The notes: generated by a model from the letters alone, not told the origin. A DNA stretch of 64,000 bases from Bacillus sp. BA3 (GCA_002835675.1 PIZR01000004.1:211381-275380); one strand, 5' to 3'; shown: positions 16,749 through 26,788, numbered from the stretch's first letter. Numbers and translations are program-made.

Positions 16749-17894
16749 ATGGCAGAGTTAGTGTTAGATCATATATTCAAGATTTATGATAAAAAGGTGA
16801 CGGCTGTTAAAGACTTCAACCTTCGTGTTGCCGATAAGGAATTCATCGTTTTTGTGGGACCTTCCGGTTGCGGCAAATCAACGACATTAAGGATGATTGC
16901 CGGACTGGAGGACATTTCCCAAGGGGATTTATACATAGACGGCAAGCGAGTCAATGATGTCCCTCCTAAAGATCGTGATATTGCGATGGTTTTCCAGAAC
17001 TATGCCTTATATCCTCATATGACCGTATTTGACAATATGGCATTCGGATTAAAGCTCAGGAAAACGCCAAAAGCGGAAATCAAGCAAAGGGTCAATGAAG
17101 CGGCAAGGATTCTCGGACTTGAAGAGCTGCTAAACAGGAAACCTAAAGCGCTTTCAGGTGGTCAGCGCCAGCGTGTGGCTCTCGGCCGTGCAATTGTAAG
17201 GGACGCAAAAGTTTTCTTGATGGATGAGCCATTATCCAATCTCGACGCAAAGCTGCGGGTTCAAATGCGTGCCGAAATCGCTAAATTGCATAAACGGCTC
17301 GACACTACAACGATATATGTCACGCATGACCAAACAGAGGCAATGACCATGGCGACACGCCTTGTTGTAATGAAAGATGGTATCATCCAACAGGTTGGTG
17401 CTCCAAAGGACGTTTATGAGAAACCAATAAATGTTTTCGTCGGCGGCTTTATCGGATCGCCTGCCATGAACTTCTTTACCGGAACATTAAAAGAAGGCAC
17501 AATTAAAATAGGCGAACAAACGCTTGAAATACCTGAATTGAAAATGAAAATGCTGCGTGATCAAGGATATGCCGGAAAAGATGTTATCCTTGGAATCCGT
17601 CCGGAGGATTTCCATAATGAAGGAGCTTACTTCACGAAGTCCCCTAACACTACATTCACGACCCAAATTGATGTAGCCGAACTCATGGGCGCGGAGATTA
17701 TGCTCTACTCCACATTAGAGGGGCAGGACTTCGTTGCACGGGTCGATGCCAAGAATATTATTCAGGCAGGGGAAAAGATCGATCTTGCCCTCGACATGAA
17801 TAAAGCACACTTTTTTGATAAAGGGACTGAACATCGCATTTTAGTTGAAGAAGATGAACAGATGCAGGAAAGCATGAAGTTATCTGCCAATTAA
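16749..17894 (+). CDS. msmX: Sugar ABC transporter ATP-binding protein MsmX (UgpC/MalK type)
   Basis: A 381-residue ATPase. Walker A GPSGCGKST, Q-loop VFQNYALYPHMTV, signature LSGGQRQRVALGRAIVR, Walker B VFLMDEPLSNLDAKLR and switch His (VTHDQTEAM) are all present, with a C-terminal TOBE/OB regulatory domain (GIRPEDF). In B. subtilis MsmX is the shared ATPase for several oligosaccharide ABC importers, and the absence of permease genes next to it here fits that role. ATG at 16749 with AAAAGGGGG 6-7 nt upstream. A strong bidirectional terminator follows. Confidence 0.92.
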   Translation: MAELVLDHIFKIYDKKVTAVKDFNLRVADKEFIVFVGPSGCGKSTTLRMIAGLEDISQGDLYIDGKRVNDVPPKDRDIAMVFQNYALYPHMTVFDNMAFGLKLRKTPKAEIKQRVNEAARILGLEELLNRKPKALSGGQRQRVALGRAIVRDAKVFLMDEPLSNLDAKLRVQMRAEIAKLHKRLDTTTIYVTHDQTEAMTMATRLVVMKDGIIQQVGAPKDVYEKPINVFVGGFIGSPAMNFFTGTLKEGTIKIGEQTLEIPELKMKMLRDQGYAGKDVILGIRPEDFHNEGAYFTKSPNTTFTTQIDVAELMGAEIMLYSTLEGQDFVARVDAKNIIQAGEKIDLALDMNKAHFFDKGTEHRILVEEDEQMQESMKLSAN

Positions 17895-17933
17895 ACGTAA
17901 AAAGACCCATTCATAATGGGTCTTTTAACGTTT
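17893..17933. terminator. Bidirectional terminator between msmX and the zinc-ribbon gene
   Basis: Near-perfect inverted repeat (AAACGT.AAAAGACCCATT with its complement) with A- and T-rich flanks on both sides. Confidence 0.92.
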
Positions 17934-17941
17934 ATTCAAAT

Positions 17942-18184
17942 TCATTCCTGGACCAATACCACTTCATCATGTCCGCATTCCGGGCATTTCATGAGATGCG
18001 GGCATTGGCCTTTTTGAAGGGATTGAGGGTATCCGTCGTTTTCTTTAAGTATGTCGATATCCATATAAGCACTGTAATCATCCGCGTAGTCCATGAATTT
18101 CCCTTTATCCTCAAGATCACTGCCGCATTCCGGGCATTTCACATGAATTTTTCTTAGACCGTTGCAAAGCGGGCATATAGACAT
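17942..18184 (-). CDS. Small zinc-ribbon protein
   Basis: An 80-residue protein with three CxxC pairs (CPLC, CPEC, CPEC) and a further CPHLMKC, so it likely holds one or two structural zinc ions. The middle is acidic and Tyr/Asp-rich. No specific family recognised. AGGAGG lies 6 nt before ATG. It lies between msmX and fumC on the opposite strand to msmX. Confidence 0.75.
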   Translation of the reverse strand: MSICPLCNGLRKIHVKCPECGSDLEDKGKFMDYADDYSAYMDIDILKENDGYPQSLQKGQCPHLMKCPECGHDEVVLVQE

Positions 18185-18249
18185 TGTTTTTCCTCCTGTT
18201 CCCGATACTTATGATTTCAGTATTTGTAGATTCCATTATTTTAACACAT

Positions 18250-18282
18250 GGAAACACCCTCCCTAATACCAGAGGGAGGGCA
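18250..18282 (-). terminator. Terminator of fumC
   Basis: CCCTCCCT/AGGGAGGG stem over an 8-nt loop directly after the fumC stop on the minus strand, followed by GTGTTTCC. Confidence 0.75.
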
Positions 18283-18289
18283 CTACTAA

Positions 18290-19672
18290 TTATTTATTAA
18301 CCATGTTAGCAGGATCGACCCATGCTTTGAATTCATCTTCCGTCAGGAACTCCAATTTCAACGCCGCTTCTTTTAACGTAGAGTTGTCCTTGAATGCCGT
18401 TTTGGCGATCTTGGCTGCTTTTTCATAACCGATATGCGGGTTCAATGCTGTTACCAACATAAGGGAACGTTCTACATTTTCTTTGATTTTATCTTCATTT
18501 GCAGTGATGCCCACCGCACAATTGTCGTTGAATGAATGAATGCCTTCCGTCAATAATTTGACCGTCTGCAGGAAGTTATAGATGATGACTGGTTTGAATA
18601 CATTCAATTCAAAGTTACCTTGACTTGCTGCAAAGCCAATTGTAGCATCGTTACCAACGATTTGTGTTGCAATCATGGTAAGCGCTTCACTTTGTGTTGG
18701 ATTGACTTTACCTGGCATGATGGAGCTGCCCGGTTCGTTTTCCGGAATGGCTATTTCGCCGATTCCGCTTCTTGGTCCACTTGCAAGCCATCTGACATCG
18801 TTCGCAATTTTCATTAAATCCGCCGCCAATGCTTTCAAAGCACCGTGTGCGTAGACTATTTCGTTATGGCTAGTCAATGCATGGAACTTATTATCAGATG
18901 TGACAAAAGGGTATCCTGTATCTGCTGCAATTTGTTTGGCAGAGAGTCCCGGGAATTCTTTTTTTGTATTGATTCCGGTTCCTACAGCTGTTCCGCCTAG
19001 AGCAAGGTTCAATAATTTTTGGCTGCTTTCTTCAATCATCGCTAGATCTTTATCGAGCATCGCTTTCCAACCGGAAATTTCTTGTCCTAATGTTAATGGA
19101 GTAGCATCTTGAAGATGTGTCCGGCCAATTTTCACGACATCCCAAAATTCTTTTTCTTTTGTATCGAATGTATCACGAAGGGCTTTGATGGCAGGGACCA
19201 ATTTTTCAGCGACTTCCATAAAGGCTGCAATATGCATGGCGGTCGGGAAAGTATCATTTGAGCTTTGCGCCTTGTTAACATCATCATTCGGGTGAAGGGT
19301 TTCAGATTCACCATTTTCTTTTAACCATTCATTCCCTTTGTTAGCGACCACTTCGTTCACGTTCATATTACTTTGCGTGCCGCTTCCCGTTTGCCAAACT
19401 ACAAGCGGGAAATGTTCATCAAGCGTACCTTCAAGGATTTCCCCGCAAATCTTGACGATGGCATTCTTTTTAACTTCGGAAAGATCACCAAGATCATAGT
19501 TCACCTTTGCCGCAGCTTGTTTAACGTATGCAAATGCACGAACTAATTCAATCGGCATTTTTTCGTTACCTATTTTGAAATTGTTACGGCTTCTCTCAGT
19601 TTGTGCTCCCCAATATTTATCAGCAGGAACTTTCACTTCACCCATCGTATCTCGTTCGATTCTGTATTCCAT
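18290..19672 (-). CDS. fumC: Class II fumarate hydratase
   Basis: A 460-residue fumarase (fumarate to L-malate, TCA cycle). The family signature [12 protein letters not shown] is present, as are [13 protein letters not shown], the SSNDTFPT segment and [16 protein letters not shown], which carry substrate-binding and catalytic residues of the fumarase/aspartase superfamily. Full length, cytosolic. The ATG at 19672 has AGGAGGAG 5 nt upstream; an in-frame start 10 codons earlier lacks one. Called citG in B. subtilis. Confidence 0.95.
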   Translation of the reverse strand: MEYRIERDTMGEVKVPADKYWGAQTERSRNNFKIGNEKMPIELVRAFAYVKQAAAKVNYDLGDLSEVKKNAIVKICGEILEGTLDEHFPLVVWQTGSGTQSNMNVNEVVANKGNEWLKENGESETLHPNDDVNKAQSSNDTFPTAMHIAAFMEVAEKLVPAIKALRDTFDTKEKEFWDVVKIGRTHLQDATPLTLGQEISGWKAMLDKDLAMIEESSQKLLNLALGGTAVGTGINTKKEFPGLSAKQIAADTGYPFVTSDNKFHALTSHNEIVYAHGALKALAADLMKIANDVRWLASGPRSGIGEIAIPENEPGSSIMPGKVNPTQSEALTMIATQIVGNDATIGFAASQGNFELNVFKPVIIYNFLQTVKLLTEGIHSFNDNCAVGITANEDKIKENVERSLMLVTALNPHIGYEKAAKIAKTAFKDNSTLKEAALKLEFLTEDEFKAWVDPANMVNK

Positions 19673-19948
19673 GTGTTCTCCTCCTATGTTTGCACTATTC
19701 ATTGAACACCTTTTGCATATGAAATGAATAATGTCGGATTATTCTTTCTCTCCATACATTGTACAAACTTTATTATTTTAAAGCAAAAATATCCCGCTGA
19801 CCCTTTCCATTTTTTCTGAAAAATCCAAGTTCCATTCATGTTTATATGAAAATTCAATTATTCTTTTTAGACACATAAAGTGTAGACACCGCTAGGCTCC
19901 AATTGACCTGGTCATGAACATCAAAGCATTATCACTCCCAAAATGTCC

Positions 19949-19977
19949 TTGACAGTATTTTGTATATATAGTAAATT
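19949..19977 (+). promoter_or_regulatory. SigA-type promoter of metI-metC
   Basis: TTGACA, 17-bp spacer, TAAATT, ending 21 bp before the S-box leader begins. Confidence 0.8.
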
Positions 19978-19998
19978 CAAAAGAAATTGAATAATCTA

Positions 19999-20173
19999 AA
20001 CTCTTATCGAGAGAGGTAGAGGGAATGGCCCGATGACACCTCAGCAACCTTCATTTGTTTCAAACCAATGAAAAGGTGCTAATTCCACAAGTTTGTGAAC
20101 TTGGAAGATAAGAAGAATGACTCGTCCCTACTTAATCAAAGTCTTCTTCTTAAAGAAGACTTTTTTTTATTTT
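19999..20173 (+). promoter_or_regulatory. SAM-I (S-box) riboswitch with terminator
   Basis: The aptamer runs from about 19999 to 20115. Conserved landmarks are CTTATCGAGAG (P1 5' side), AGGTAGAGGGAATGGCCCGATGA split by the k-turn, CCTCAGCAACC, GGTGCTAATTCC and GATAAG (P1 3' side). The terminator is AGTCTTCTT...AAGAAGACT followed by eight T at 20138-20168. AGAAGAATGAC (about 20111-20121) can pair with GTCTTCTTCT (20141-20150) as the antiterminator. High SAM should stabilise P1 and stop transcription before metI. Confidence 0.95.
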
Positions 20174-20200
20174 ATATAACTCAAAGGAGCAGTGAAAACC

Positions 20201-21313
20201 ATGTACAAATCTGAAACATATCTTGCTCAATTAGGAAATCGCAGCGAAACGGCGACAGGAACAGTCAATCCGCCGGTATACTTTTCAACAGCTTTTCGTC
20301 ACGAAGGAATTGGCCAATCGACGGGATTCGACTACACAAGGACTGGTAACCCTACACGCCAGCTATTGGAGCGATCCATCGCCGATCTGGAAAAAGGAGA
20401 CCAAGGTTATGCCTGCAGTTCAGGAATGGCCGCCATCTCCACTATTCTCGCCCTTTTTAAATCCGGGGATGCATGGATTGTCAGCGAAGATCTTTATGGC
20501 GGTACATATCGTCTGTTAGAACAAGGTTTTAAAAAATGGGGATTGCAGTGTGACTATGTAAACACTTGTTGTTTGGAGGATATCGAAAAAGCCATCACTC
20601 CTCACACGAAAGCCATCTTCATCGAAACTCCCACTAACCCCCTTATGCAGCAAACGGACATTAGCGCCGTTGCGGCATTGGCCAAACGATATAATTTATT
20701 GTTAATCGTTGATAACACTTTTTACACGCCTCTTATTCAACAACCCATCGTGCTTGGAGCGGATATTGTGATTCATAGTGCAACCAAGTATCTCGGTGGT
20801 CATAATGATGTGCTCGCGGGACTGATCGTTGCTAGCGGCGCTGAATTATGTGATTCACTTGCCTTCCATCATAATGGTACTGGAGCTGTCTTGAGCCCAT
20901 TTGATTCTTGGCTGTTGATGCGCGGAATGAAAACCCTGGCATTGCGGATGGAGCGTCATGAAAAGAATGCCAAGATACTTGTAGATTACTTATCCGAGCA
21001 TGATTGTGTCACTGATGTATTGTATCCCGGCAGAGGCGGCATGATTTCTTTCCGCATCATTGATGAAGCGGCGGTCAACCCATTTTTACAATCGCTCTCA
21101 TTAATTTCCTTTGCAGAAAGCCTTGGAGGGGTTGAAAGCTTCATCACCTATCCTGCCACACAAACACATGCCGATATACCGCTTGAAGTCAGAACGGCAA
21201 ATGGGGTTTGTAATCGCCTGCTTCGCTTCTCCGTTGGCATCGAGGATAGCGATGATTTGATTGGCGACCTGCAGCAAGCATTTGCACATGTAAAAAGGGA
21301 GGCACTACGATGA
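20201..21313 (+). CDS. metI: MetI: cystathionine gamma-synthase/O-acylhomoserine thiolyase
   Basis: A 370-residue PLP enzyme of the Cys/Met metabolism family. It makes cystathionine (or homocysteine with sulfide) from an O-acylhomoserine. The PLP lysine is in SATKYLGGHND; other marks are GFDYTRTGNPTR, SSGMAAI and the LGGVESFITYPATQTH end, closely matching B. subtilis MetI. Start ATG at 20201 follows AAGGAG by 11 nt; an in-frame GTG at 20192 is too close to that site. Controlled by the SAM riboswitch and overlapping metC by ATGA. Confidence 0.93.
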   Translation: MYKSETYLAQLGNRSETATGTVNPPVYFSTAFRHEGIGQSTGFDYTRTGNPTRQLLERSIADLEKGDQGYACSSGMAAISTILALFKSGDAWIVSEDLYGGTYRLLEQGFKKWGLQCDYVNTCCLEDIEKAITPHTKAIFIETPTNPLMQQTDISAVAALAKRYNLLLIVDNTFYTPLIQQPIVLGADIVIHSATKYLGGHNDVLAGLIVASGAELCDSLAFHHNGTGAVLSPFDSWLLMRGMKTLALRMERHEKNAKILVDYLSEHDCVTDVLYPGRGGMISFRIIDEAAVNPFLQSLSLISFAESLGGVESFITYPATQTHADIPLEVRTANGVCNRLLRFSVGIEDSDDLIGDLQQAFAHVKREALR

Positions 21314-22491
21314 CAGGTCATGATTTTAGCTTTGAAACGAAATTACTTCATAATCAACATAAATTCGATCCGGCAACGGGCGGTGTGAGCGTCCCCATTC
21401 AGCATGCATCGACGTTCCATCAATCGGATATCGATCAATTCGGCAAATATGACTACAGCAGAAGCGGAAACCCAACTCGCGAGGCACTTGAAGATATCAT
21501 TGCCGATTTAGAGGAAGGCACTCACGGCTTTGCCTTTTCATCAGGTATGGCTGCCATTTCAACAGCCTTCCTGCTATTGTCTGCCGGAGACCATATCGTC
21601 ATTTCCGAAGATGTGTATGGCGGAACGTTCAGGATGGTCACAAGCGTATTGACCCGTTTCAATATTGAGCATACCTTCGTTGACATGACGGACCTTGAAA
21701 GCGTCAAAGCGGCCGTTCAGCCAAATACCAGGGCCATATACATTGAAACGCCTTCAAATCCGTTACTTAAAGTGACCGATATTCAAGCTGTATGTGATAT
21801 TGCAAAAAAAGCCGGTGCCTTAAGTTTTGTTGATAATACATTCTTGACGCCCGCATTGCAAAAACCGCTGAATCTGGGCGCTGATGTTGTCCTTCATAGC
21901 GCGACGAAGTTTTTATCCGGACATAGTGATGTGGTAGCTGGGCTTGCGGTCGTGAAAGATCCGGAATTGGCGGCAAGACTCGGTTCGCTCCAAAACTCCT
22001 TTGGAGCGGTCCTTGGTGTCCAAGATGCCTGGCTTGTAATGAGAGGTTTAAAAACCTTGTCAGTTAGAATGGAACATTCACAAAAAGGGGCAGAAAAGAT
22101 TGCAGCCTACTTAAAAGATCAGCCCTTGGTGAAAAAAGTGTATTATCCCGGCCTAGCCGATCATCCACAGCACGCCATCCAGAAAGGCCAGTCACTTGGA
22201 GCAGGGGCGGTCCTATCTTTTGAATTGGAAAGTGAGGAAATCTTCCGTTCCTTCGTGAACACTGTCGAGCTCCCTGTATTTGCCGTAAGCCTAGGAGCGG
22301 TCGAATCCATATTATCTTACCCGGCCAAAATGTCCCATGCTGCCATGCCTGATGATGAAAGGGAAAAGCGGGGCATCACGAACAGCTTGCTCCGCCTCTC
22401 TGTCGGACTTGAAAATCCGGACGATATAATCAAGGACTTCGATGCGGCCCTCGTCAATATTGCCAAAGGGGAAGCAATTGCTGCAAAATGA
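21310..22491 (+). CDS. metC: MetC: cystathionine beta-lyase
   Basis: A 393-residue PLP enzyme, paralogous to MetI, that cleaves cystathionine to homocysteine, pyruvate and ammonia. The PLP lysine is in SATKFLSGHSD; ETPSNPLLKVTD and LGAVESILSYPAKMSHA are family typical. It overlaps the metI stop by 4 nt (ATGA), so it depends on metI translation. The pair converts O-acylhomoserine and cysteine to homocysteine for methionine synthesis. Confidence 0.93.
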   Translation: MTGHDFSFETKLLHNQHKFDPATGGVSVPIQHASTFHQSDIDQFGKYDYSRSGNPTREALEDIIADLEEGTHGFAFSSGMAAISTAFLLLSAGDHIVISEDVYGGTFRMVTSVLTRFNIEHTFVDMTDLESVKAAVQPNTRAIYIETPSNPLLKVTDIQAVCDIAKKAGALSFVDNTFLTPALQKPLNLGADVVLHSATKFLSGHSDVVAGLAVVKDPELAARLGSLQNSFGAVLGVQDAWLVMRGLKTLSVRMEHSQKGAEKIAAYLKDQPLVKKVYYPGLADHPQHAIQKGQSLGAGAVLSFELESEEIFRSFVNTVELPVFAVSLGAVESILSYPAKMSHAAMPDDEREKRGITNSLLRLSVGLENPDDIIKDFDAALVNIAKGEAIAAK

Positions 22492-22497
22492 ATAAAG

Positions 22498-22530
22498 AAT
22501 GGGTGCCTCATAATTATGGGCACCCTTTTC
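22498..22530 (+). terminator. Terminator of metI-metC
   Basis: GGGTGCC/GGGCACCC stem followed by CCCTTTTCC. Confidence 0.85.
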
Positions 22531-22565
22531 CTTGCATCATTATTAACTCTTTTTCTTCCCAGTCA

Positions 22566-22596
22566 TAAAAAAAGGCCATCGACTTCCCGATGACCT
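22566..22596 (-). terminator. Terminator of the L31 gene
   Basis: Minus-strand GGTCATCG/CGATGGCC stem (one G-U pair), followed by TTTTTTTATG. Confidence 0.9.
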
Positions 22597-22601
22597 GACT
22601 C

Positions 22602-22850
22602 TCAATTCTTCATATTATATTTATCCAGGAAGCGATCCACCCGTCCGCCTTTTTCAGCAAACTTCTGCTTTCCTGTATAATAAGGGTGCGTATCCGAGCT
22701 GATTTCCACTTTTAATAATGGATATGTTTGTCCGTCTTCCCAAACGATCGTTTCATTGGACGTCTTCGTGGAGCCTGTCAAAAATTTATACCCACTGTTG
22801 GTATCCATGAATACCACTTGTTGATAATCGGGATGAATTTCTTGTTTCAC
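22602..22850 (-). CDS. rpmE2: 50S ribosomal protein L31, type B (zinc-independent)
   Basis: An 82-residue L31 with the type B pattern ([45 protein letters not shown]). It has none of the four Cys that bind zinc in type A L31, so it is the paralogue made when zinc is scarce (YtiA in B. subtilis), allowing zinc to be freed from ribosomes. Start is GTG at 22850, 8 nt after GAGG; this gives the usual family length, while the upstream GTG at 22859 would overlap the ribosome-binding site. A Zur-type operator lies in its promoter. Confidence 0.93.
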   Translation of the reverse strand: MKQEIHPDYQQVVFMDTNSGYKFLTGSTKTSNETIVWEDGQTYPLLKVEISSDTHPYYTGKQKFAEKGGRVDRFLDKYNMKN

Positions 22851-22879
22851 TATTATCACCTCATCGTCAGTATAGGTAT

Positions 22880-22908
22880 ATCTTAAACGTAATGATTACT
22901 ATTATCAA
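22880..22908 (-). promoter_or_regulatory. L31 promoter with overlapping Zur-box-like operator
   Basis: Minus strand TTGATA (22903-22908), exact 17-bp spacer, TAAGAT (22880-22885). The spacer contains the inverted repeat ACGTAATGATTAC at about 22885-22903, close to the Bacillus Zur consensus TCGTAATNATTACGA (two differences in the 15-bp core). A bound Zn-Zur dimer would block RNA polymerase. Confidence 0.75.
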
Positions 22909-22918
22909 TATTTATGCT

Positions 22919-22945
22919 TAAAGGTACCAAAAGTCGGTACCCTCA
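22919..22945 (-). terminator. Hairpin after bmrD
   Basis: GGTACC repeated in inverted orientation over a GACTTTT loop, followed on the minus strand by TTTAAGC. Short stem, so termination is uncertain. Confidence 0.45.
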
Positions 22946-22986
22946 TTATAGTTTAATCTTGATGATCCACCCTTATTCAATTGTGT

Positions 22987-25005
22987 TCAACCAGCCATGC
23001 CTTTATGCGGACCAGCCTGCAGTTCATACATTTGATAATACTTCCCTTTTAGTTCCATTAATTCCTCATGTGTACCTTGCTCAGCAATCCGCCCTTTATC
23101 CAGTACAAGAATCTGGTCGGCATTTTTTATCGTGGAAAGTCTATGTGCAATGATGAAGGTCGTTCTCCCTTTTTTCAGCACTTCCATCCCCTCCTGGATA
23201 ATTGCCTCGGTTTCGGTATCGATGCTCGCTGTCGCTTCATCCAAAATCAATATGGCCGGATTGAATGCAAGAGCACGGGCAAAAGAGATTAGCTGCCGCT
23301 GCCCGGAAGACAGCGTTCCGCCTTTTTCGATCACGGGTTCGTCCAGCCCTAAAGGAAGATGCTTCAGCACTTTGTCCCCCCCGACATCTCTTAATGATTT
23401 TTCAACCATTTCCCTTGTAATGTCTTTATGATTCAGACTGATATTGGAGGCGATGGTGCCAGTAAATAAATAGGGATCCTGAAGGACGATTCCCATATGC
23501 TCACGAAGCGTCTGATGAGGTATATCCAATATATTCGTGCCATCGATTTTAATTTGGCCTTCACTGCTGTCATAAAAGCGGAACAATAAATTCATTATGG
23601 AACTTTTTCCTGACCCGGTATGGCCAACTAAAGCGACCGTTTCCCCTTGTTTAGCGGAGAAGGAAATGTCCTTTAACACATATTCATTATCCTTATAACC
23701 AAAAGAAACATTTTCGAATTGCACGTTTCCTTTGTATCTGGATATGTTTTCATCACTGACTGCCAATCCCTGCTCATCCAATAAACTGAATGCCCGCTCC
23801 CCTGCAACAAGCGCCTGTTCAAGATTAGCGAACTGATTGACGATTCCATGAAGCGGATGAAGCAGGCGGCTGATCAAATCAACAATTGCATACATCATCC
23901 CTAAGGAAATGGCCGAACTGGCAGTAAGGGAAATCCCGCCGAAATACCAGACGAATGCCATAAGCGCCAAAACCTTAATGACGCCAATCAAGTTTCCACC
24001 CGTCAACGAATTCAAATGGAGCATTTTATTTTGATAGGAATAATGCTCCCTGTTTAGATTCTCAAAAGATTGCTTTGTCTCCTTTTCACGTCCAAATGCC
24101 TGAATGATGCTCATTCCAGAAATGGATTCATTGATTATCCCATTAATATCGCTTACCCGTTCCCGAATGATGTGATTATATTTCGAGGCGAATTTACGGT
24201 ATACCATCGTCCAGATAACGATGATCGGAATAAGTAACGTGCCGATGGTACCGACTCGTGGATCCAGAATATACAAAGCAATTAGAACGCCGAAAATATT
24301 AATAGTACTCGAGAAGAAGTTGGCGAGCACGGTTACATATAATTCCCGGATAGCTTCCGTATCATTAGTGACCCTGGCTACAACTTTACCCGCTGGCATA
24401 TTATCGAAATAACGTATCGGCAGACGGGAAATATGCTTAAAAATATCATTTCGCATCTTCTGTATGATTCGGTTCGCCGCTTTCTGTAAATAAAAACTCT
24501 GCCCATATTGAAAAATGGAGGAAAGGATGACAAGGCTAAAATAAAAAGCCACAAGCTTAATGATTCGAGGGATTTCCGGTTGGTAAAATCCCATCACTTC
24601 CTGACTCGTCAATTTCACAGCTTGCGTACGCTGCTCTTTCCCGTCTTTCCTGATGATCAATGATTGGTCCTCCAAGGTTCTGCGCCCATCGATAGGGACA
24701 GCCTCATTTACGAAGACAAATTGATTGCCGACCTGCAGAACATGGACTTCCCTGCCTTTCTTCTCACCTTTTGCAAAGTAATCATCCCGTTTATACCAAT
24801 TTCCATCATACTTGACAGTATCTTTTCCTTTACCCGCTTCATACCAGGAAGATTCAATGCCAAGTATATGTGAATCGATGATTTTCTTGGCAACGAAAGG
24901 ACCCGTTAAATCGGCGGCTACCGAAAGTGCCAGCATGATCAGGGCGCCAATGATCAATTTTTTATAAAGGGCAGCATAATTAAAAAGTTTCTTTACGACC
25001 TTCAT
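22987..25005 (-). CDS. bmrD: BmrD: multidrug ABC exporter subunit, catalytic half
   Basis: A 672-residue half-transporter with N-terminal six-helix ABC exporter domain and C-terminal ATPase; B. subtilis BmrD (YheH) has 673. Residues about 45-130 form a large hydrophilic insert after TM1, the extracellular domain characteristic of BmrD. The ATPase has Walker A GHTGSGKSS, signature LSSGQRQLISFARA and Walker B ILILDEATASID with the catalytic Glu. It pairs with BmrC to form a heterodimeric drug pump. Its ATG overlaps the bmrC stop (ATGA). Confidence 0.92.
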   Translation of the reverse strand: MKVVKKLFNYAALYKKLIIGALIMLALSVAADLTGPFVAKKIIDSHILGIESSWYEAGKGKDTVKYDGNWYKRDDYFAKGEKKGREVHVLQVGNQFVFVNEAVPIDGRRTLEDQSLIIRKDGKEQRTQAVKLTSQEVMGFYQPEIPRIIKLVAFYFSLVILSSIFQYGQSFYLQKAANRIIQKMRNDIFKHISRLPIRYFDNMPAGKVVARVTNDTEAIRELYVTVLANFFSSTINIFGVLIALYILDPRVGTIGTLLIPIIVIWTMVYRKFASKYNHIIRERVSDINGIINESISGMSIIQAFGREKETKQSFENLNREHYSYQNKMLHLNSLTGGNLIGVIKVLALMAFVWYFGGISLTASSAISLGMMYAIVDLISRLLHPLHGIVNQFANLEQALVAGERAFSLLDEQGLAVSDENISRYKGNVQFENVSFGYKDNEYVLKDISFSAKQGETVALVGHTGSGKSSIMNLLFRFYDSSEGQIKIDGTNILDIPHQTLREHMGIVLQDPYLFTGTIASNISLNHKDITREMVEKSLRDVGGDKVLKHLPLGLDEPVIEKGGTLSSGQRQLISFARALAFNPAILILDEATASIDTETEAIIQEGMEVLKKGRTTFIIAHRLSTIKNADQILVLDKGRIAEQGTHEELMELKGKYYQMYELQAGPHKGMAG

Positions 25006-26753
25006 GCCTTCACCTCCGTCCCTTCGTCAACCTGCTGTCGCTCATATTGCTCCTTATACCAGCCATCATTCTGCAGTAAATCCGCATGAGTCCCCTCTTC
25101 GATGATCTCTCCGCTGTCCAATACGATTATCCTGTCCGCGTGCTGAACGGCCGATAAGCGATGGGTTGTGATGATGGTCGTTTTCCCTGCTCGTTCATTT
25201 TGGATATTTTCGATGATCGTCGTTTCCGTTTTTGCATCTACAGCGGATAAGGAATCATCCAATATAAGGATTTCCGGATTTTTGATCAGTGCCCTGGCAA
25301 TCGAGATCCTCTGCTTTTGCCCTCCGGATAGTGCGACACCCTTCTCACCGACGAGTGTCTCAAGACGGTTTGGCAGCATCATTAAGTCCTTCTCAAAATC
25401 CGCAAGCCGGATAGCTTCAGCCAGTTCATCTTCGGTTGCATCCATTTTACCGAATAAGATATTTTCCCTAACAGACTTCGAGAATAAAAAATGGTCCTGT
25501 GGAACGTAGCCGATCCATTTACGAATATCTTCAAGGGTCAGTTGCTCCAGCGGCATGCCTGCAAAAGCGATTTTACCTTTTCCTAATGGGTATTCCCGCA
25601 GCAATTGCTTCACGAATGTCGTTTTTCCACTACCTGTTTTCCCCACTATCCCCAATGTTTGACCGCGCTCAAGCTGAACGGAAATATTGGATAGATTCAC
25701 AACCGTTGAGGAAGGGTATGTAAAATACACTGAATTGAATTGGATATTTCCCGGATTCGGAATACTCTCCAGCCCCAATGAATTCTTCACATCCGCTTCA
25801 TGTGAAAGGGTATCCTGAACACGATCTAGCGAAGCATTTCCCCTTTGCATGACATTGATCAGTTCACCCACCGCGATCATCGGCCAAATTAACATGCCTA
25901 GGTACACATTGAACGAAACAAGTCCGCCAAGCGTTATGGCCTGTTGAAATACAAGGTAAGCCCCATAGCCCAACCCGATTAAATAACTGATGCCAATGAT
26001 AATGCTGATCGTCGGATCGAAGAGGGCATCGATTCTTGCCACGGCTAGATTTTTGCGATATACATCCTCGGTCATTTCATCAAACCGCTTTTCATCTTCG
26101 CGTTCCTGGACATAGGCCCGGATAACACGGACACCTGAAATGGATTCCAGGACCTTGTCATTTAAAGTACCAAAGGCTGCTTGTGCATCCGTAAAACGTT
26201 TGTAAATTTTCTTCACGTAAATTTGCATCATCACTGCCATGATCGGAAGCGGCAGAACCGCCGCAATCGTCAACTGCCAGCTGATCGTGGCTCCCATCAT
26301 GACCACTACCGTAATGGTGAACAGCACAGCGTCAACGAGGGTCAATATCCCGAAACCAGCTGTGAGGGATATTGCCTTTAAATCATTGGTTGCCCTTGCC
26401 ATTAAATCCCCTGTACGGTTTTTTTCATAAAAGCTCGGCGTCATTTTCAGCAAATGGCCCATAAATCCGGATCTTAGTTTTCGTTCGACCAAGTTTCCGC
26501 CGCCGAATAACAGATAACTCCATAAGTAACCAAATAGATAACTGCCGATCAGTACAATCAGCAAATAAATAACGTATTTCATGACCCCTTCCTGCGTCAT
26601 GCTGCCATTGTTCATATCATCGATGGCATTCCCGACAAGTTTTGGCGGGATAACCTCCAAGATATTCACTATACATAGAAATAAAATCGCCAAGGTGTAA
26701 CGCTGCCACTGTTCTTTAAAGAACCAGGACAGCTTTTTAAAAATCGCAAACAT
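25002..26753 (-). CDS. bmrC: BmrC: multidrug ABC exporter subunit, degenerate half
   Basis: A 583-residue half-transporter (B. subtilis BmrC/YheI has 585). Walker A GKTGSGKTT, canonical signature LSGGQKQRISIARAL, and Walker B ILILDDSLSAVD with Asp in place of the catalytic Glu: the expected degenerate site of heterodimeric exporters. Six predicted membrane helices precede the ATPase. ATG with GGGAGGGG 6 nt upstream. Expression is probably set by the leader region at 26789-27189. Confidence 0.92.
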   Translation of the reverse strand: MFAIFKKLSWFFKEQWQRYTLAILFLCIVNILEVIPPKLVGNAIDDMNNGSMTQEGVMKYVIYLLIVLIGSYLFGYLWSYLLFGGGNLVERKLRSGFMGHLLKMTPSFYEKNRTGDLMARATNDLKAISLTAGFGILTLVDAVLFTITVVVMMGATISWQLTIAAVLPLPIMAVMMQIYVKKIYKRFTDAQAAFGTLNDKVLESISGVRVIRAYVQEREDEKRFDEMTEDVYRKNLAVARIDALFDPTISIIIGISYLIGLGYGAYLVFQQAITLGGLVSFNVYLGMLIWPMIAVGELINVMQRGNASLDRVQDTLSHEADVKNSLGLESIPNPGNIQFNSVYFTYPSSTVVNLSNISVQLERGQTLGIVGKTGSGKTTFVKQLLREYPLGKGKIAFAGMPLEQLTLEDIRKWIGYVPQDHFLFSKSVRENILFGKMDATEDELAEAIRLADFEKDLMMLPNRLETLVGEKGVALSGGQKQRISIARALIKNPEILILDDSLSAVDAKTETTIIENIQNERAGKTTIITTHRLSAVQHADRIIVLDSGEIIEEGTHADLLQNDGWYKEQYERQQVDEGTEVKA

Positions 26754-26788
26754 GAATTCCCCTCCCTTTTGATCAACTCTTTCACTCG

